From: Lampris incognitus | Lineage: Eukaryota; Chordata; Actinopteri; Lampriformes; Lampridae | DNA length: 64,000 nucleotides | Reading direction: 5' to 3' | Assembly (NCBI RefSeq): GCF_029633865.1 | Contig: NC_079214.1 | Span: 29,260,079-29,324,078 of the forward strand | Part shown: positions 9,899 to 22,100 of the stretch, one piece after another | Layout: each line of letters starts with the position of its first letter | Numbering within the stretch: the stretch's first letter is position 1 | Notes under the pieces: generated by a model | What the model was told of the DNA's origin: nothing | The model's input: the letters and a program-made list of their open reading frames with translations, nothing else | The model's database searches: none | Position numbers and translations under genes: made by a program

Positions 9899-12800
9899 AG
9901 CAGCTGAGTGTGCTGCTATGCTAAATACACAGCAAGTGGCCACCTCCAGTCAAGCTGCCAATAACTTCTCCCTCTACTCACGGCTGCCCCTCGGGACGCA
10001 ACCCAGCCAGAGCGAGGCGGGCGCCGACTCCACTAAGGACGTCTTGCAACTGCAACGACAGTGTTCTCGGCCCCGCCCTCAACAGTCCTGTGGTAACTGT
10101 GGATCTCAGTCTCATGTTTCAAGGGCTCAGAACTGCCCTGCCCGTGGCCAGACATGCCGTAGCTGCGGTAAGCAAAATCAATTTGCCAACGTCTTTCGAT
10201 CTTCCCCGGCTGGGTCAGAGAGCCATACCCCCCAGTCTTCAACCGCCATCATTCACAAGGTGAGCTCTGGGCCAGTGTCATTCAAATCATGCACAGTCAA
10301 CATTAATGATGTGTGTATCCCCCTGCTGTTGGACACTGGTGCAGGTGTGTCTCTCCTGAATGTTGATACCTACAGTCAATTTTTCGGTTCACTGCCACTG
10401 TCTGCACCCTCAGCTGTCCTCTGTGGGTATGGTGACTCCAAAATCGATCTGGTTGGCTCTCTCCAAGTGACTGTCCGCTATGGAACCAAGCTGGTGCCCA
10501 ATGCAGTTTTTCATGTGGCATGCCGTGGGGCCAACCTGATGGGCCTGGACCGGTTCTCCGCTCTGGGGTTCTCCCTCTTAGACACAAGGGGGGCAGCAAT
10601 CCTGACTGTTGCCACGCCTTGGCAGCAGAAGTGGCCATCGCTGTTTATGGGGCTGGACTGCCTCTCTGCCTTCGCCCATCAACCTCTCCTCAACCCTGCT
10701 GTGAAATCGGTCATCCAACCACTGCGCCGCATCCCGTTGGCTCTCCGTGATGGGGTCTCCGCCGAGCTGCAACAACTGCTGGAAGCTGGCATCATTGAAC
10801 CGGTGGACGCGTCACCTTGGGTCTCAAACCTCGTGGTGGCTAAGAAGAAGTCGGGGGGCCTGCGTGTCTGCGTCGATCTACGTGCAGTAAATAAGGCAGT
10901 GGTCCCTGATAAGTATCCACTGCCCACCTCAGAAGAACTCACTGCTCAGTTCTATGGCTCTGAGGTGTTCTCCAAGCTCGACCTCAGACAGGGGTACTTA
11001 CAGGTGCCCCTCCACCCCAGCAGCCGAAACCTCACAGCCTTTGTGACACATGCAGGAGTGTTTCGCTACACCAGGATGCCTTTCGGTCTCAGCTCCGCCC
11101 CTAGCTGCTTCCAGAAAATCATGGTCTCCGTGCTGGCTGGCATACTGGGCGTGGCCATTTATCTGGACGATATAGTGGTACACGGGCCCACAAGTGAAAT
11201 CCACGACAAGCGCCTCAACATGGTCTTCGCAGCCCTGTCCAAGCAAAAGCTAACTCTCAATGCTGAGAAATGTGTCCTCTCTGTGCCAGCCATCGAGTTC
11301 GTGGGGTTCCAACTGTCAGCGAGTGGTGTAACTCCACTACAATCCAACGTGGACGCCATTCAGGCCATCCCTGAGCCCAGCTCAGCCGCCCAGGTCGCCT
11401 CCTTCCTGGGTATGACAAGTTACTACCTGAGGTTTCTTCCCCAGTACTCTGCGACCACAGCCCCCCTGTGCCAGCTGCTGCGTAAGGACGAGCCATGGGT
11501 GTGGTCAAAGGCATGCAGTGACGCTGTGCGTGATCTCAAGACTCAACTGACTTCACCACCAGTGTTGGCTCACTTCGACATCTCCAGCTCCACCTTTGTG
11601 ACCTGTGACGCGTCAGCCACAGCGATAGGGGCTGTGCTGTCTCAAACCCAGAACGGTGTGGAGAAGCCCATCGCCTTCGCCTCCCATGCCCTCAACCTGA
11701 CCGAGCAGCGGTACTCCGTGGGTGAGCATGAGGCGTTAGCCTGTATCTGGGCTTGTGAAAGGTGGCACCTCTACCTCTATGGCCGCTCCTTCACCCTCAG
11801 GACAGATCACCAGGCCCTGACAGCGCTGCTGTCCACATCTGGGACAGGCCACAAACCCCTGAGGCTGCACCGCTGGTCGGACCGCCTCCGCCAGTACAAC
11901 TTCAGCCTGCAGTTCACCCCAGGCAGAGACAATGTTGTCGCCGACCTGCTCTCTCGCTCTGTCTCCACCCCAGCTCCACAGACGGACACTGACTGTGTGG
12001 AAAAGGACATTGTCCAAATGCTACACACACCCCTTCAGGCCACTGTCTCTCCGCAGAAGCTGAGGGCAGCCTCCGAACAGGACCCAGTCCTCTCCCAGCT
12101 CCGCACCTACATCCAGCACGGCTGGCCTCACAAGGTCCCAGAGAAGCTGGCTGTGTTCGCCCGAGTCAGACAGGAGCTCTCCTGCTGGAACGACACCTGC
12201 ATGGCACGTGGGTTTTGCACAGTGGTCCCAGCTGCTCTCCGTGCGCGTGTTTTGAATATGGCGCATGAAGGCCACCTGGGCATTGTGAAACTGAAACAGT
12301 GCTGCCGAGACCTGGTGTGGTGGCCGGGGATAGACAGAGATATTGAGGCTCTGGTGAAGGACTGTTCTGCCTGCCTTGTGAGTGGCAAGACTGGCCACCA
12401 GGCTCCCCCACCCCTGCAACCTCTCGCCTGGCCCTCTCAGCCCTGGGAACACCTGCAGTTGGACATTTGTGGTGAGATCCATGGAGTTCCCCACCACCAA
12501 CGCTTCATGGTGGTCGCCTACGATCCACACTCAAAATGGCCTGAACTCACCACTTCCGGCATTGTGACCTCACAGATCATCATCGACTTCCTGGACTCTC
12601 TCTTCTCTCGCTGGGGCCTCCCAAAGACCATCACCACTGACAACGGCCCTCAGCTGGTCTCTGCTGAGTTCACTGCTTATCTCGACAGCAAGGGCATCCG
12701 TCGTATACGCACTGCATACTACCACCCCCAGGCCAATGGCGGCGTTGAACGTTTTCACCAGTCACTGAAGAACGGCCTCAGAGCACACATGGCCCAAGGG

Positions 12801-13052
12801 TGCTCTTTCACGCAGGCCATCCATCACACTCTGCTGCACTATCGGGCCACACAGCACTCGACCACAGGCGTCTCTCCAGCCTCTCTCATGCTAGGCCAGG
12901 AACTGTGCATGCCCCTTGACAGGCTCCGCCCCTCCACACCCCAGGCACCTCCCTCTGGGGTCAGAGCCTCAGTCACTCGTCAGCAGATGCAGATGAAGCA
13001 ACGGTTTGACCAGAGGCTGAACGCCAAAGGGGGGCATTTGAAAAGTATTTGA
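9899..13052 (+). pseudogene. pol (zinc knuckles, protease, RT, RNase H, integrase), outer Ty3/gypsy
   Basis: Second half of the frame begun at 439; the apparent ATG at 9,861 lies in the inner LTR and is not real. Order: degenerate zinc knuckles (CGNCGSQSHVSR, CRSCGKQNQFANV with the last Cys lost), protease (PLLLDTGAGVSLLN), RT (RVCVDLRAVN, FSKLDLRQGYLQ, palm box AIYLDDIVVHG), RNase H (VTCDASATAIGAV, YSVGEHEALACIW, RTDHQALTALL) and integrase. The integrase has the HHCC finger (HEGHLGIVKL...CSACL) and the D-D-E core (LDICGEIHG, TTDNGPQLV, ANGGVERFHQSLKN). The frame ends about 30 residues after the core, at ...RLNAKGG, with no C-terminal domain and no 3' LTR. The element is truncated near 13,030 but otherwise has no stops. 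Confidence 0.9.
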
Positions 13053-14787
13053 CTCCAGCACCGGTCTCAACACCTCCAAGGCCTGAAAGTAAATATAGCC
13101 CAAGTAAAGAGCTTCAAGGAAGCTTTTCGTTACTGTTGACAAGCTCCTTCGTCGGGACAAAACAAGTTAAACAGGGATTTTCAAGATCACCAGTCAACGA
13201 CAGATAGATGAGATACAGTCAAGAGGTTTAGAAAAAGATCATGTTTTATTAAACGACATATCATTCAGCAGCATTTGAACACAGGAACGCATTTGAGATG
13301 TTTCATACGTCCTTTGCCAAACTGTCTCCCTCTAGTGGACGTATTAAATCAAGAGCGCAGCACTCAGTAGCCTATTATTTCCTCACACAAGCAACATACC
13401 AGGCATTACGTGGTATTAACTGTAGCCTATTGAATACTTATTTATTACTTATTTAATTATAATGAATGATACTTATTTAACTAGCCTATACTTAAATAAT
13501 TAAATATTTATGTTATTGCACTCTGTGCGTGCTCCGTCCATATTTGCCAGCTGTCTGTTATATTGCATTTATTCCAAAACGGAGGTGAGGCCTAGGGCCC
13601 ATTTACGTCATGATCCGGCCCTGGTTAATTACATTAACTTTTGTTAACGTATAGTTGTACGAATACGAATTTTGCAAGCGTTAAGACCTTAATGTTTATG
13701 AACTGATAATGTTATAGGAATATGTGTTTGTATAACGTAACAGGAATAGAGAAGACATACGTTCTACAGCAGCTATTACCACGAAGTCAATTCTAGCTCC
13801 TATCGGCACTGTAGTCATGCCAACATCGTTGGACGAGCTATGCTAGCTCTTGTGAATGCTCGTCCAGCATGTCTAACATTTATACTTTCATATCAATAAA
13901 GGTAGACTACTGAAGGAAGGAGAGGTGAGAGAGGAAGAAGAAGAGAGAGGAGGAAGCTATACCAATTAAGTGGTGTCATATTTGCGAGAAACAAGATGAT
14001 TTGGAGATACTGGAGCATCTTGAGGTTGGATGGCTAAGAGTAACTCACTGTTAAACACACGTTATTATAATTATAGTTACAGTCTGACCATGCATTAGCC
14101 ATTTTTGTATTGAGGTATGATTTTATAAGGAAAATAAAGGACATTTCTCTCAGGTACATGGGACTAGACTCATAGGACTTAATTAACTATGTATACACCC
14201 TACTTTGTTCTACTAAAATAGACAGCTATTCAAATCTAGTAAAATAGAGTTATTATAAATAGTTCAGTGTAAGACAGTTTGGGTTAAATTTTGAAATAAT
14301 GTTACGAACACATTGTGTGTTCTCATGAGCCACTGGAGGGGGGGGGGGGTTCAGGGCCTCCTTGAAACTACAATTAAGCACTAGGGAGGAGGTCCAGAGA
14401 TGGCTGGAGGCCTTTGAAAGTTCATCCCAGATTACCTGGAGGGTGGCAAAAACCTGTACTGCTACTGAGGATTCTGCTCGCCACAACGAGTAGAGAGTAA
14501 GAGCATTCATGATAAATGAATGTTCTTTGCTTTATGATGGTTTAAATAGTCAAAAAATTTAATGAAGCGTCTCTATGTTCTAAGGCTGACTTAAGATGCC
14601 AGCAGAACACACGGCATTCGTCATCTACAAAAAAGAACACATTCTGTCCAGCTGGGCTCTACGTTGTACTGAAAAAAAAACTTTCAGTCAAAACAGAAAG
14701 TCCAGGTTAGCTATTAAACATAGTAATAATAATATCATAATACCATATCAATCATTTTGAGATTGCATACTGTTTAATCAAGGTAAC
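13053..14787. other. intergenic DNA without recognisable genes
   Basis: AT-rich sequence with scattered homopolymers (G-run at 14,338-14,350) and a purine-rich patch at 13,912-13,960. I see no convincing ORF, no 3' LTR for the outer gypsy element and no obvious terminal repeats. Confidence 0.4.
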
Positions 14788-15048
14788 ATGCTCATGTTTC
14801 AGTTCCTTTTTTTTTTTAGATCTGGTGATTGCCACAATCAAGAGGGTTTTTTGTTCCATGTGACCATTAAAAACCAGCATAACCACCGCATGACTTGTGC
14901 TGAGGCCTTGCAGCACTGGGATGTGTCAAAAGAAACAATAGAGAAACTGACAAAATTGTTTGAAAGTGGCCACTCTCCCTCTTCAGCACTGAACACTCTC
15001 AAATACGACCTTCAGGAGCAGCAGGGTGATTCTTACGTGTATTCCATG
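14788..15048 (+). pseudogene. fragment of a DNA-binding/transposase-like protein
   Basis: About 85 codons read GDCHNQEGFLFHVTIKNQHN, HRMTCAEALQHWDVSKETIE and SGHSPSSALNTLKYDLQEQQ. The composition resembles the N-terminal part of MULE-like or CaRF-like proteins common in fish assemblies. I recognise the style rather than a specific family. A pyrimidine tract ending TTTTTTTTTAG at 14,810-14,820 could be an acceptor site, so it may be an internal exon. The frame runs at its 3' side into the LINE that starts near 15,049, which probably truncated it. Confidence 0.4.
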
Positions 15049-17020
15049 TCAGACAGTGATACAACTGGTCAGAATGCTCTCTATGGTACCTCTGTAGAAT
15101 GTAATGAGGATGGGTGGGGGGAGACTCGCCTTCTTCAGACACCGCAGGAAGTGAAGACGTTGCTGGGCCTTCTTGGAGAGCGCAGTGACATGTGAGGACC
15201 AGGAAAGGTCCTCTGTGATGTGAACTCCCAGGAACTTAACACTGCTGACTCTCTCCACGTCCATACCACTGATGGTCAGAGGGGTATGGTGGGAGCTGGT
15301 CTTTCTAAACTCAATGATGACCTCCTTAGTTTTCCCTATATTTAGGGAGAGGTTGTTGTTTTTGCACCTCGCCACCAGTTGATCCACCGCCGCTCTGTAT
15401 GATGATTCATCTGTGTTACTGATGAGACCTACCACTGTGGTATCATCAGCAAACTTTATAATGAGGTTGGAGGTTGTTGATGCTGTTCAGTCACGAGTCA
15501 GCAGGGTGAATAAGAGCGGACTGAGCACACAACCCTGAGGTGTGCTGGTGCTCAGTGTGATGGTCCTGGAGATGATCTTGCCAATTTGCACTGACTGGGG
15601 CCTCCTTGTGAGGAAGTGCAGCACCCAGTTGCAGAGGGAGGTGTTAAGGCCCAGCTGGCTCAGCTTTTCGATCAGGTGTTGTGGTATGATTGTTAAAAGC
15701 TGAGCTGAAGTCACATCCTCACATAGCTGTTCTTTCTCTCCAGGTGGGACAGGGCTGGATGAAGAGCAGAGGTTATGGCATCTTCTGTGGAGTGGTTAAC
15801 GCAAACTGGAGAGGGTTCAGAGTGGAGGGGAGGCTGGACTTGATGTGCTTCATGACCAGCCTCTCAAAGCAATTCGTGATGATGGGAGTCAGTGCAATGA
15901 GGTGGTAGTCATTGTGGCAGGACACAGGGGACTTCTTTGGCACTGGTATGATGGTGGTAGACTTGAAACACGTGGGAATGACTGCCTGGGACAGCGAGAT
16001 GTTTAGGTGTCAGCAAGGACATCTGCCAGCTGCTCAGCACAGTCTGTGATGGCTCAGCCTGGAATTCTGTCTGGACCCGCAGCTGTGTGTGGATTGACTC
16101 TGGAGAGGGTCTTTCTCATGTCATCTGTGGTCACCTGCAGAACCCCGTCATCCATCAGGGATGTAGTCTTCACCACCAGCGTATTGCTCAGTCTCTCATA
16201 TCGTGCGTAGAAGTCATTCAGTGCATCTGGGAGGGTAGGGGCCCCACCACAGGTCTGAGGAGGAGACTTGTAGCCAGTGAGGGTCTGGATACCCTTCCAC
16301 AAGCGCTGTGCATTTCTGCTATCAGCGATGTGGCTGCTGATTCTCTGTACATACTGTCTTTTTGCCTCCCTGATGCCATACGACAGGTTGGCCCTTGCTG
16401 TCTCGAGTGCTACCTTATCACCGGATCTGAATACAGCATTCCAGGTCCTCAACAGTGCCCGGCCTTCTGCTGTCAGCCAGGGCTTCTGGTTGGGCCACGA
16501 AGAGATCGTTTTGGTGACTGTGACATCGTTTATACATTTATTGATGTAGGCTGTCACTGTATATTCCTCCAGATTAATGTGCTCACCAGAGGAGGCTGCC
16601 GCTTTGAAAATGCCCCAGTCGGTGCTCTCAGAGCAGTCCTAAAGAGCTGAAATAGACCCCTCTGACCAGACCCTGATCTGTTGCTGAACCGGTTTGGCAA
16701 GTTTCAGAAGTGGCCTGATGCTGGAATTAGCGTAACAGAGATGTGGTCTGAGTTTGCAAGGTGGGGGTGGGGGAATGCGCTGTATGCATTTTTCTCATTA
16801 GTGTAAACGAGGTCCAGTTTGTTTTTTTCCATTGTGGCAAATTTTACATGTTGATAAAATTTAGGAAATAGTCTTTAGGTTTGCATGATTGAAATCCCCA
16901 GCAATATTGAAAAATCCGTCAGGGTATGCATTTTGTTGTTTGCTGATGCCATTGTGTAGTTCGCGCAGTGCCTCTGAGGCATTAGCGCTCGGAGGCAAGT
17001 ACACAGCCATATATTGTTAT
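15049..17020 (-). mobile_element. CR1/L2/Rex1-group LINE, truncated at both ends
   Basis: Minus-strand pieces read in order from 17,020 downward. They are an endonuclease part (YLPPSANASEALRELHNGIS, IAGDFNHANLK), a linker (WLTAEGRALLRTWNAVFRSG), RT fingers (NPHTAAGPDRIPG), RT ([34 protein letters not shown]) and the tail (NNNLSLNIGKTKEVIIEFRK, VKFLGVHITEDLSWSSHV). The frame is broken several times. The low-coordinate end stops inside the RT tail (SILTSCITV), so the normal 3' UTR is missing. That is unusual for LINEs, which lose 5' ends, and implies a later deletion. Confidence 0.85.
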
Positions 17021-17782
17021 GAATTTGTTGTATGGTTATTTTGATTAAATTACCCTGACCGCACGTCATTGCACAATTCTGTAATAGGACTTTCAAGTCT
17101 CAAGTAGGTATCGAAAGAAAGACACAAAAGGCCTTTTTTTTTTATTACTAGAATTGGCTTTATAGATCAAGACAGAGCAAAATACAAGAAAGAAAAGGCA
17201 AAACCAAACCACAAGCAACTATCTCTAAGTGAATACACATATCTATGCATCACAAACTGTGGTCTGAGGTTAACAATAGCATTACTGTGGCTGTGTGCAC
17301 GCACATGCGATTTAAACAATTCATGTCTTCACAAGAGACTAACACCAAAAACGAATTCACACATGTTAAAAGACCAGCAGAGACGCTCTTTCTAGTTAAC
17401 TGAAGTATATGTTGCAGTTTTGGGAATAGACAGTTAAATGCATTTTACTGTCAGGACTTGAAAATCTAGGCTAAATTGAATGGATTATTTTAACACTAAA
17501 CACCAAAGGCTTTTTGACAAGGTAAACTGAATAACCTAAAGATATACATCACTTACACAAACACATCTGTCAAAAACAAAATAGAGATTTTCACAAGCAA
17601 GCAAGGACAGGAAGGTACCATGTACGAGCACACGCGTCAGGTTTAGGCTTTGATTTCTTCATTGATGTCTACTTATCTAGCCAGGACAGGTCCAGCAAGA
17701 CTGGCTAATTTGTCTGTTATGGCCAAGTGGCATGTATGGGCAATAATGGGGAGAAATGATGGGAAGAAAGTAAAGATGGGGA
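17021..17782. other. intergenic DNA
   Basis: No genes or clear repeats are seen. It lies between the LINE and a SINE, downstream of the 3' end of SCCPDH. Confidence 0.4.
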
Positions 17783-18181
17783 ATTTTTTTTCTTTATATA
17801 AATTTATTTCTGATTTTTCCCTTTTTTCTCCCAATTTAGTGGCCAATCAATCCCTATTTTAATTCAAACACCCACCCTCGTACTGCATGCGTTCGTCAAC
17901 TGCATCTCTCTGGCTGGCAGTCTCGAAGGAGACGCCTCCCCACTTTCGTGACAAGGCGAATTCAGGCCGAACCACTGCTTTTTCCGACACACAGAGATGC
18001 ATTCATGTGACGAACACAAGCCGACTCCGCCCCCCTCCCGAAGACAGCGTTGTCAATTATTGCTGCTTCATCGAGTCCGGCCATAGTCGGATCTGACGAG
18101 ACCGGGGTGCAAACCCCGGTCCCCAGTGGGCAACTGCATCGACACAAAGCCGACGCTTAGACCGCTACACCACTGCAGACC
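17783..18181 (-). mobile_element. tRNA-derived SINE, copy 1
   Basis: Read on the minus strand, the head carries an A box (GTGGTGTAGCGGTCTAAGCG) and a B box (GGGTTTGCACCCC). The tail ends in an A-rich stretch after GGGAGAAAAAAG. A 12-bp duplication TAAAGATGGGGA flanks it (17,771-17,782 and 18,182-18,193). The tRNA-like head differs from SINE copies 2 and 3, while the tail resembles theirs. Confidence 0.85.
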
Positions 18182-18570
18182 TAAAGATGGGGACTTTTGC
18201 CAATAATTAAGGCCAACAGTATTTTTTTTTCCAATACATTTTTTTCGAACCAGCCAACTGTGTCACCTACATTGATTTCATATCAACCAAACCTGTCTGC
18301 AAACAGTCTTGCCAAGTTATCATTGTCCTTAGACTCTTGCCTTTATGAAGCCTTCAGCCTACTTCATTATCATGACACTGAGTGTTCAAAGTGGTGGGGA
18401 AAAATTGGATTTTCCAAATCTGATCTGATGTTTCACAAATTACACCAACAATGGATTGATGAAATCTGAGTCATACAGGGTTATAAATCAGACTCTTTTT
18501 CTCCTTGTAATTTTATATCATAGCTTCATCTATAGGCCTGTGCACATTTTCAACATCAAATTCCTCATAC

Positions 18571-18576
18571 TTTATT
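18571..18576 (-). terminator. candidate SCCPDH polyadenylation signal
   Basis: AATAAA on the minus strand (TTTATT here), about 540 bp beyond the SCCPDH stop codon. It is the first canonical hexamer I noticed downstream; cleavage-site evidence is lacking. Confidence 0.35.
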
Positions 18577-19112
18577 CTGTTACTCCTTCCCCTATGGTGT
18601 GCTTCGACTTCAATAAGGAACGCTAGCAGGCTAATGGCTTTTTTTTTTGTAAACAGCAGCAAAGAGATTATTACAATCAAACATATTAAAGGTGCCCTTC
18701 AAAGTTTGGTTTTGCAAACAGATTAAATTAAATTCTACCTTAAATCCCTCTGAAGACACAATGTTAGTCTAGGACAAGGCTTAACCCATGCTTACGAAAA
18801 TCAGCGCTGTATTCAAGGTGTAGAACATAGCAGAGAGATTAGTAGCATTTTTAAGCCAAATGGATACTGGCAAGTTTCTGACCTTCAGGATTCATCAAGG
18901 ATAATTAAGAAGGTGGTCTCATTACCAGAACCTGAACTGGGCTTGTGAAACTTGCACTGACTATCAGTTGCTGTTTTACTCTCATATAAGGCTCTGGTGC
19001 TGACAACGAACTCTCCCAGGGTTGGAAAACTTTCCATTTCCGTTTTGTTGTGAATGCAGCTTAATTAAGTGCTGAAGAAATCTATAGTACAGCATTAGGG
19101 AGGGGTCAACCT

Positions 19113-22100
19113 TTAGATGACTGAGAACTTGATGCCATGGTTATTGAGACGGTCAATCAAGGTGGTTTTGGCGAAAACGGCTCCCGGGGTATATACTCCT
19201 CCCCTGGAAACAGTGAGAGGTAAGGGAAGAGGAATGGAAAGGAAGATGGTGAATAAAATTAAAATGTAAGGAAAGAGAAAGCGGATGGAAGTGTGGATGG
19301 GCAAAAACCCAAGAAATTTGAGGATGGAGATGTGGGAAGGGAAGAAGATGTCACTATTCAAACTAACAATTAATCTTTGAATCCTGAGAAACTGAGTCAT
19401 GGCTGGGCAAGAACAAAACTACTACCTAGACCAAAAAGTTTGTGTGCGTGTGGTTAAGGGTTTTTCACAAAGAATGTGTAAACTCCACCCCTTCGCATCG
19501 CATTTGTTCAAGTCTATGTGTTGCATGGTGCAGAAGAACTTTTGTGCTGAACACTGTGACATAATGCGGTGCATCCAATAAACACCAAGAGAAGAAGACT
19601 ACAAAAAAGGCCAAATGGAGGAACCCTTGATTTTAGCAGTCCCTGGATATCACAAACTATCATTTTATTCCATATTGTGTTTTATCAAAAAAAAGAAAAA
19701 TCCTTGGCTATCAAAACATTCAAAACATTATTTTTGTAACCAAAAATGTGAAATGATAGATACTCTGGTTGGGCTAGTCTATCTAATGTGCACCTGATAA
19801 GAAGATCTGAAATATGTTGTGGCCTATTAGATATCCCCCTCCATAAGTTGAAGGCTACACAGAACTAACTACTTAATTCACAGTGTTAAATGCAGTTCTC
19901 GTTACTGAAGAAATATTGGCAATGTTTCTCTTCGATTAGTAGTTTATTACAGGTAAAAAAAAACAACTTAAAAGTAATCACATTTCCCTTCCCCCATTTA
20001 TTAAGAGGATGAGTGTAGCAGACGATGGGAGACTCTTGGGGATTGATATATGAATGGGAATAAGCTCATGAGGGAATAAACAGCTTATATGGAAATACGT
20101 ATTTCTCCAAAAATGATTTCATGGAGCCTTTAAGCACACAATTTGAATTGTGCACTTAAGGTTTGTCTGTCATTGGAAAAAAAAAACACACCAATTTTGC
20201 AAGTTGCGTCGAGAGTACCGCATTTGGTGTGAAACCTCGTTATGTCATTTCAATAGAACAGCAGTGAATTTTGTGTCTGGAAAAGCAATAACTTACTTTT
20301 TGGGCAACTCTGTTGGTTCATTGAGGATGGTGAGAGCAGCCTGCACCATGGCAATGGGCGTGGTCACGTATCCAACCTCTGGATTAGCACAGAGATAAAA
20401 GACAAACAATTACATACACATTTCTGGTTTGTTTTCAGCCAGAATTTTTACATTTTCCAGTTCCAAATGGAATGCTACCTTAGGCAATATCTCAAATTTC
20501 TTTGACTCTGTTAACTTTCAATTTTTTCCGCCAGTGTTCTGACAAAACCTCAAATCCCATCAGCTTTACGTCCTGTTACCTGGTCCTTGGACCACTGTGT
20601 GGATCTTGCTGTTGGGCTTTCCCTTGGAAGGGTCTTGTCCCTCTGTGTAGCCTTCTCCATAGAAGGCAATCTGGAAGGATGAGCCCTCTATCTAAAAATA
20701 AAGATATGCCAAATTATTCACAAGACATTGAAAAACAGAGCCTCTCTCTCGCAGCATATTCCAACAAAATGGCATCTGATTAATGATTCTTATCTGATTT
20801 GAAGGGAAAAAAAGGCAATTTAGCCTTTATGTAAGTTAAGTAGTGACTTAACTCACATAAAGTGAAGTGTCACATAAAGCGAAGTGTTGGGAGAGAGAAA
20901 CAGAACATGACACAAAGCAAAGGTCTGCAAAGGAACCCAGGATTCTGCAATTAGGCCTGAGCTTGCGTGATTTGCATTTACTTGGTCAAATATACCCACA
21001 GAATTTTTGAGTGAAACAGGGTCACTGTGAATCAGTGTAGTAATTTTAATTTTCTCTTCTATCAACGGTACCTGCTTTCTGGTTGGTCCTGCCTTAGTGA
21101 AGTAACCAAAGGAGAAGAACTCTGGGAACTGGGGAGGGATAGAGGGGGGCAAATGAGATAGATGCGCATAAGCATTGAAATAGTTCACATTACTAATATT
21201 TTTGATTTTATGTGTATCGTAAATTACATGAAATATTTCCTTCAATCTACAATAAGTGTCATTTACCTTGATAAGTAGCTTGCGTCCGTAAGCAAACTTA
21301 ACCATGCACAAAAACATCATGCCAGCAAAGAGCAACTTGACGATGTTAGCAATACCTCCTATTCCAGCATACGCCCCATACTGGACCTAGGGTTGATGGT
21401 AAGGGATGAGTTATTGCTTTGTATGACACTTTGTGCAAGTTTTGCCTTTAATAAACACCACAGAAAACAAATTTAAGTGTCTAAGAAAAGGGGGTTGACC
21501 AGTAGTAAAAGTCCTGTTCCAGAGCCAGAACACTGCATTCAGGCCTGAGCCTTCATGGTACACACACTTCTAGCTGGGCCACCCAAAGTAATACCTTGCT
21601 ATTACTGTGTACTCTAGGTAGATTATCAGTATCAACTACTTATATCATTCACTTAGGTACAATACTTTTCTTTTTTAAGGTTATGGACTGGTCCCTCATC
21701 TATAGTATTTTTATTGTTTTATTGAACCAATATGAATGCTGGAGCAGTGTCAGAGCTCTTTGGGAAAATGAAGAAGAGAGAGGTCTGACAGGATTTTATC
21801 TTGTCTCAGTCAAGCCACAACTATGACTACAGAGACACAGGTTGAGCCACCTCGTCTGAGAAACCAGGAAATGCTCCTGAGATTCCCTTTGATGTCTGTA
21901 GTGCCACATGTATTTGTTTAAAAATCCAATTTTAAGTATCAAAATTCTTGACAAGGAGATAATCATCTTCCTTATTGGAAATCTACTCATATATTTTCGG
22001 AATGTGTGTGTGTGTTAGTTAGTGTAGATAGCGGGACCGAAAACTACAGCACTTATGATCCTAATTCTTTTTGGAGGTGGTAGGTATTGTTCCAGAGTAC

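Noticed and set aside
13053-13600. 3' LTR of the outer gypsy element
   Set aside because: No stretch here resembles 227-423; the element appears truncated near 13,030.
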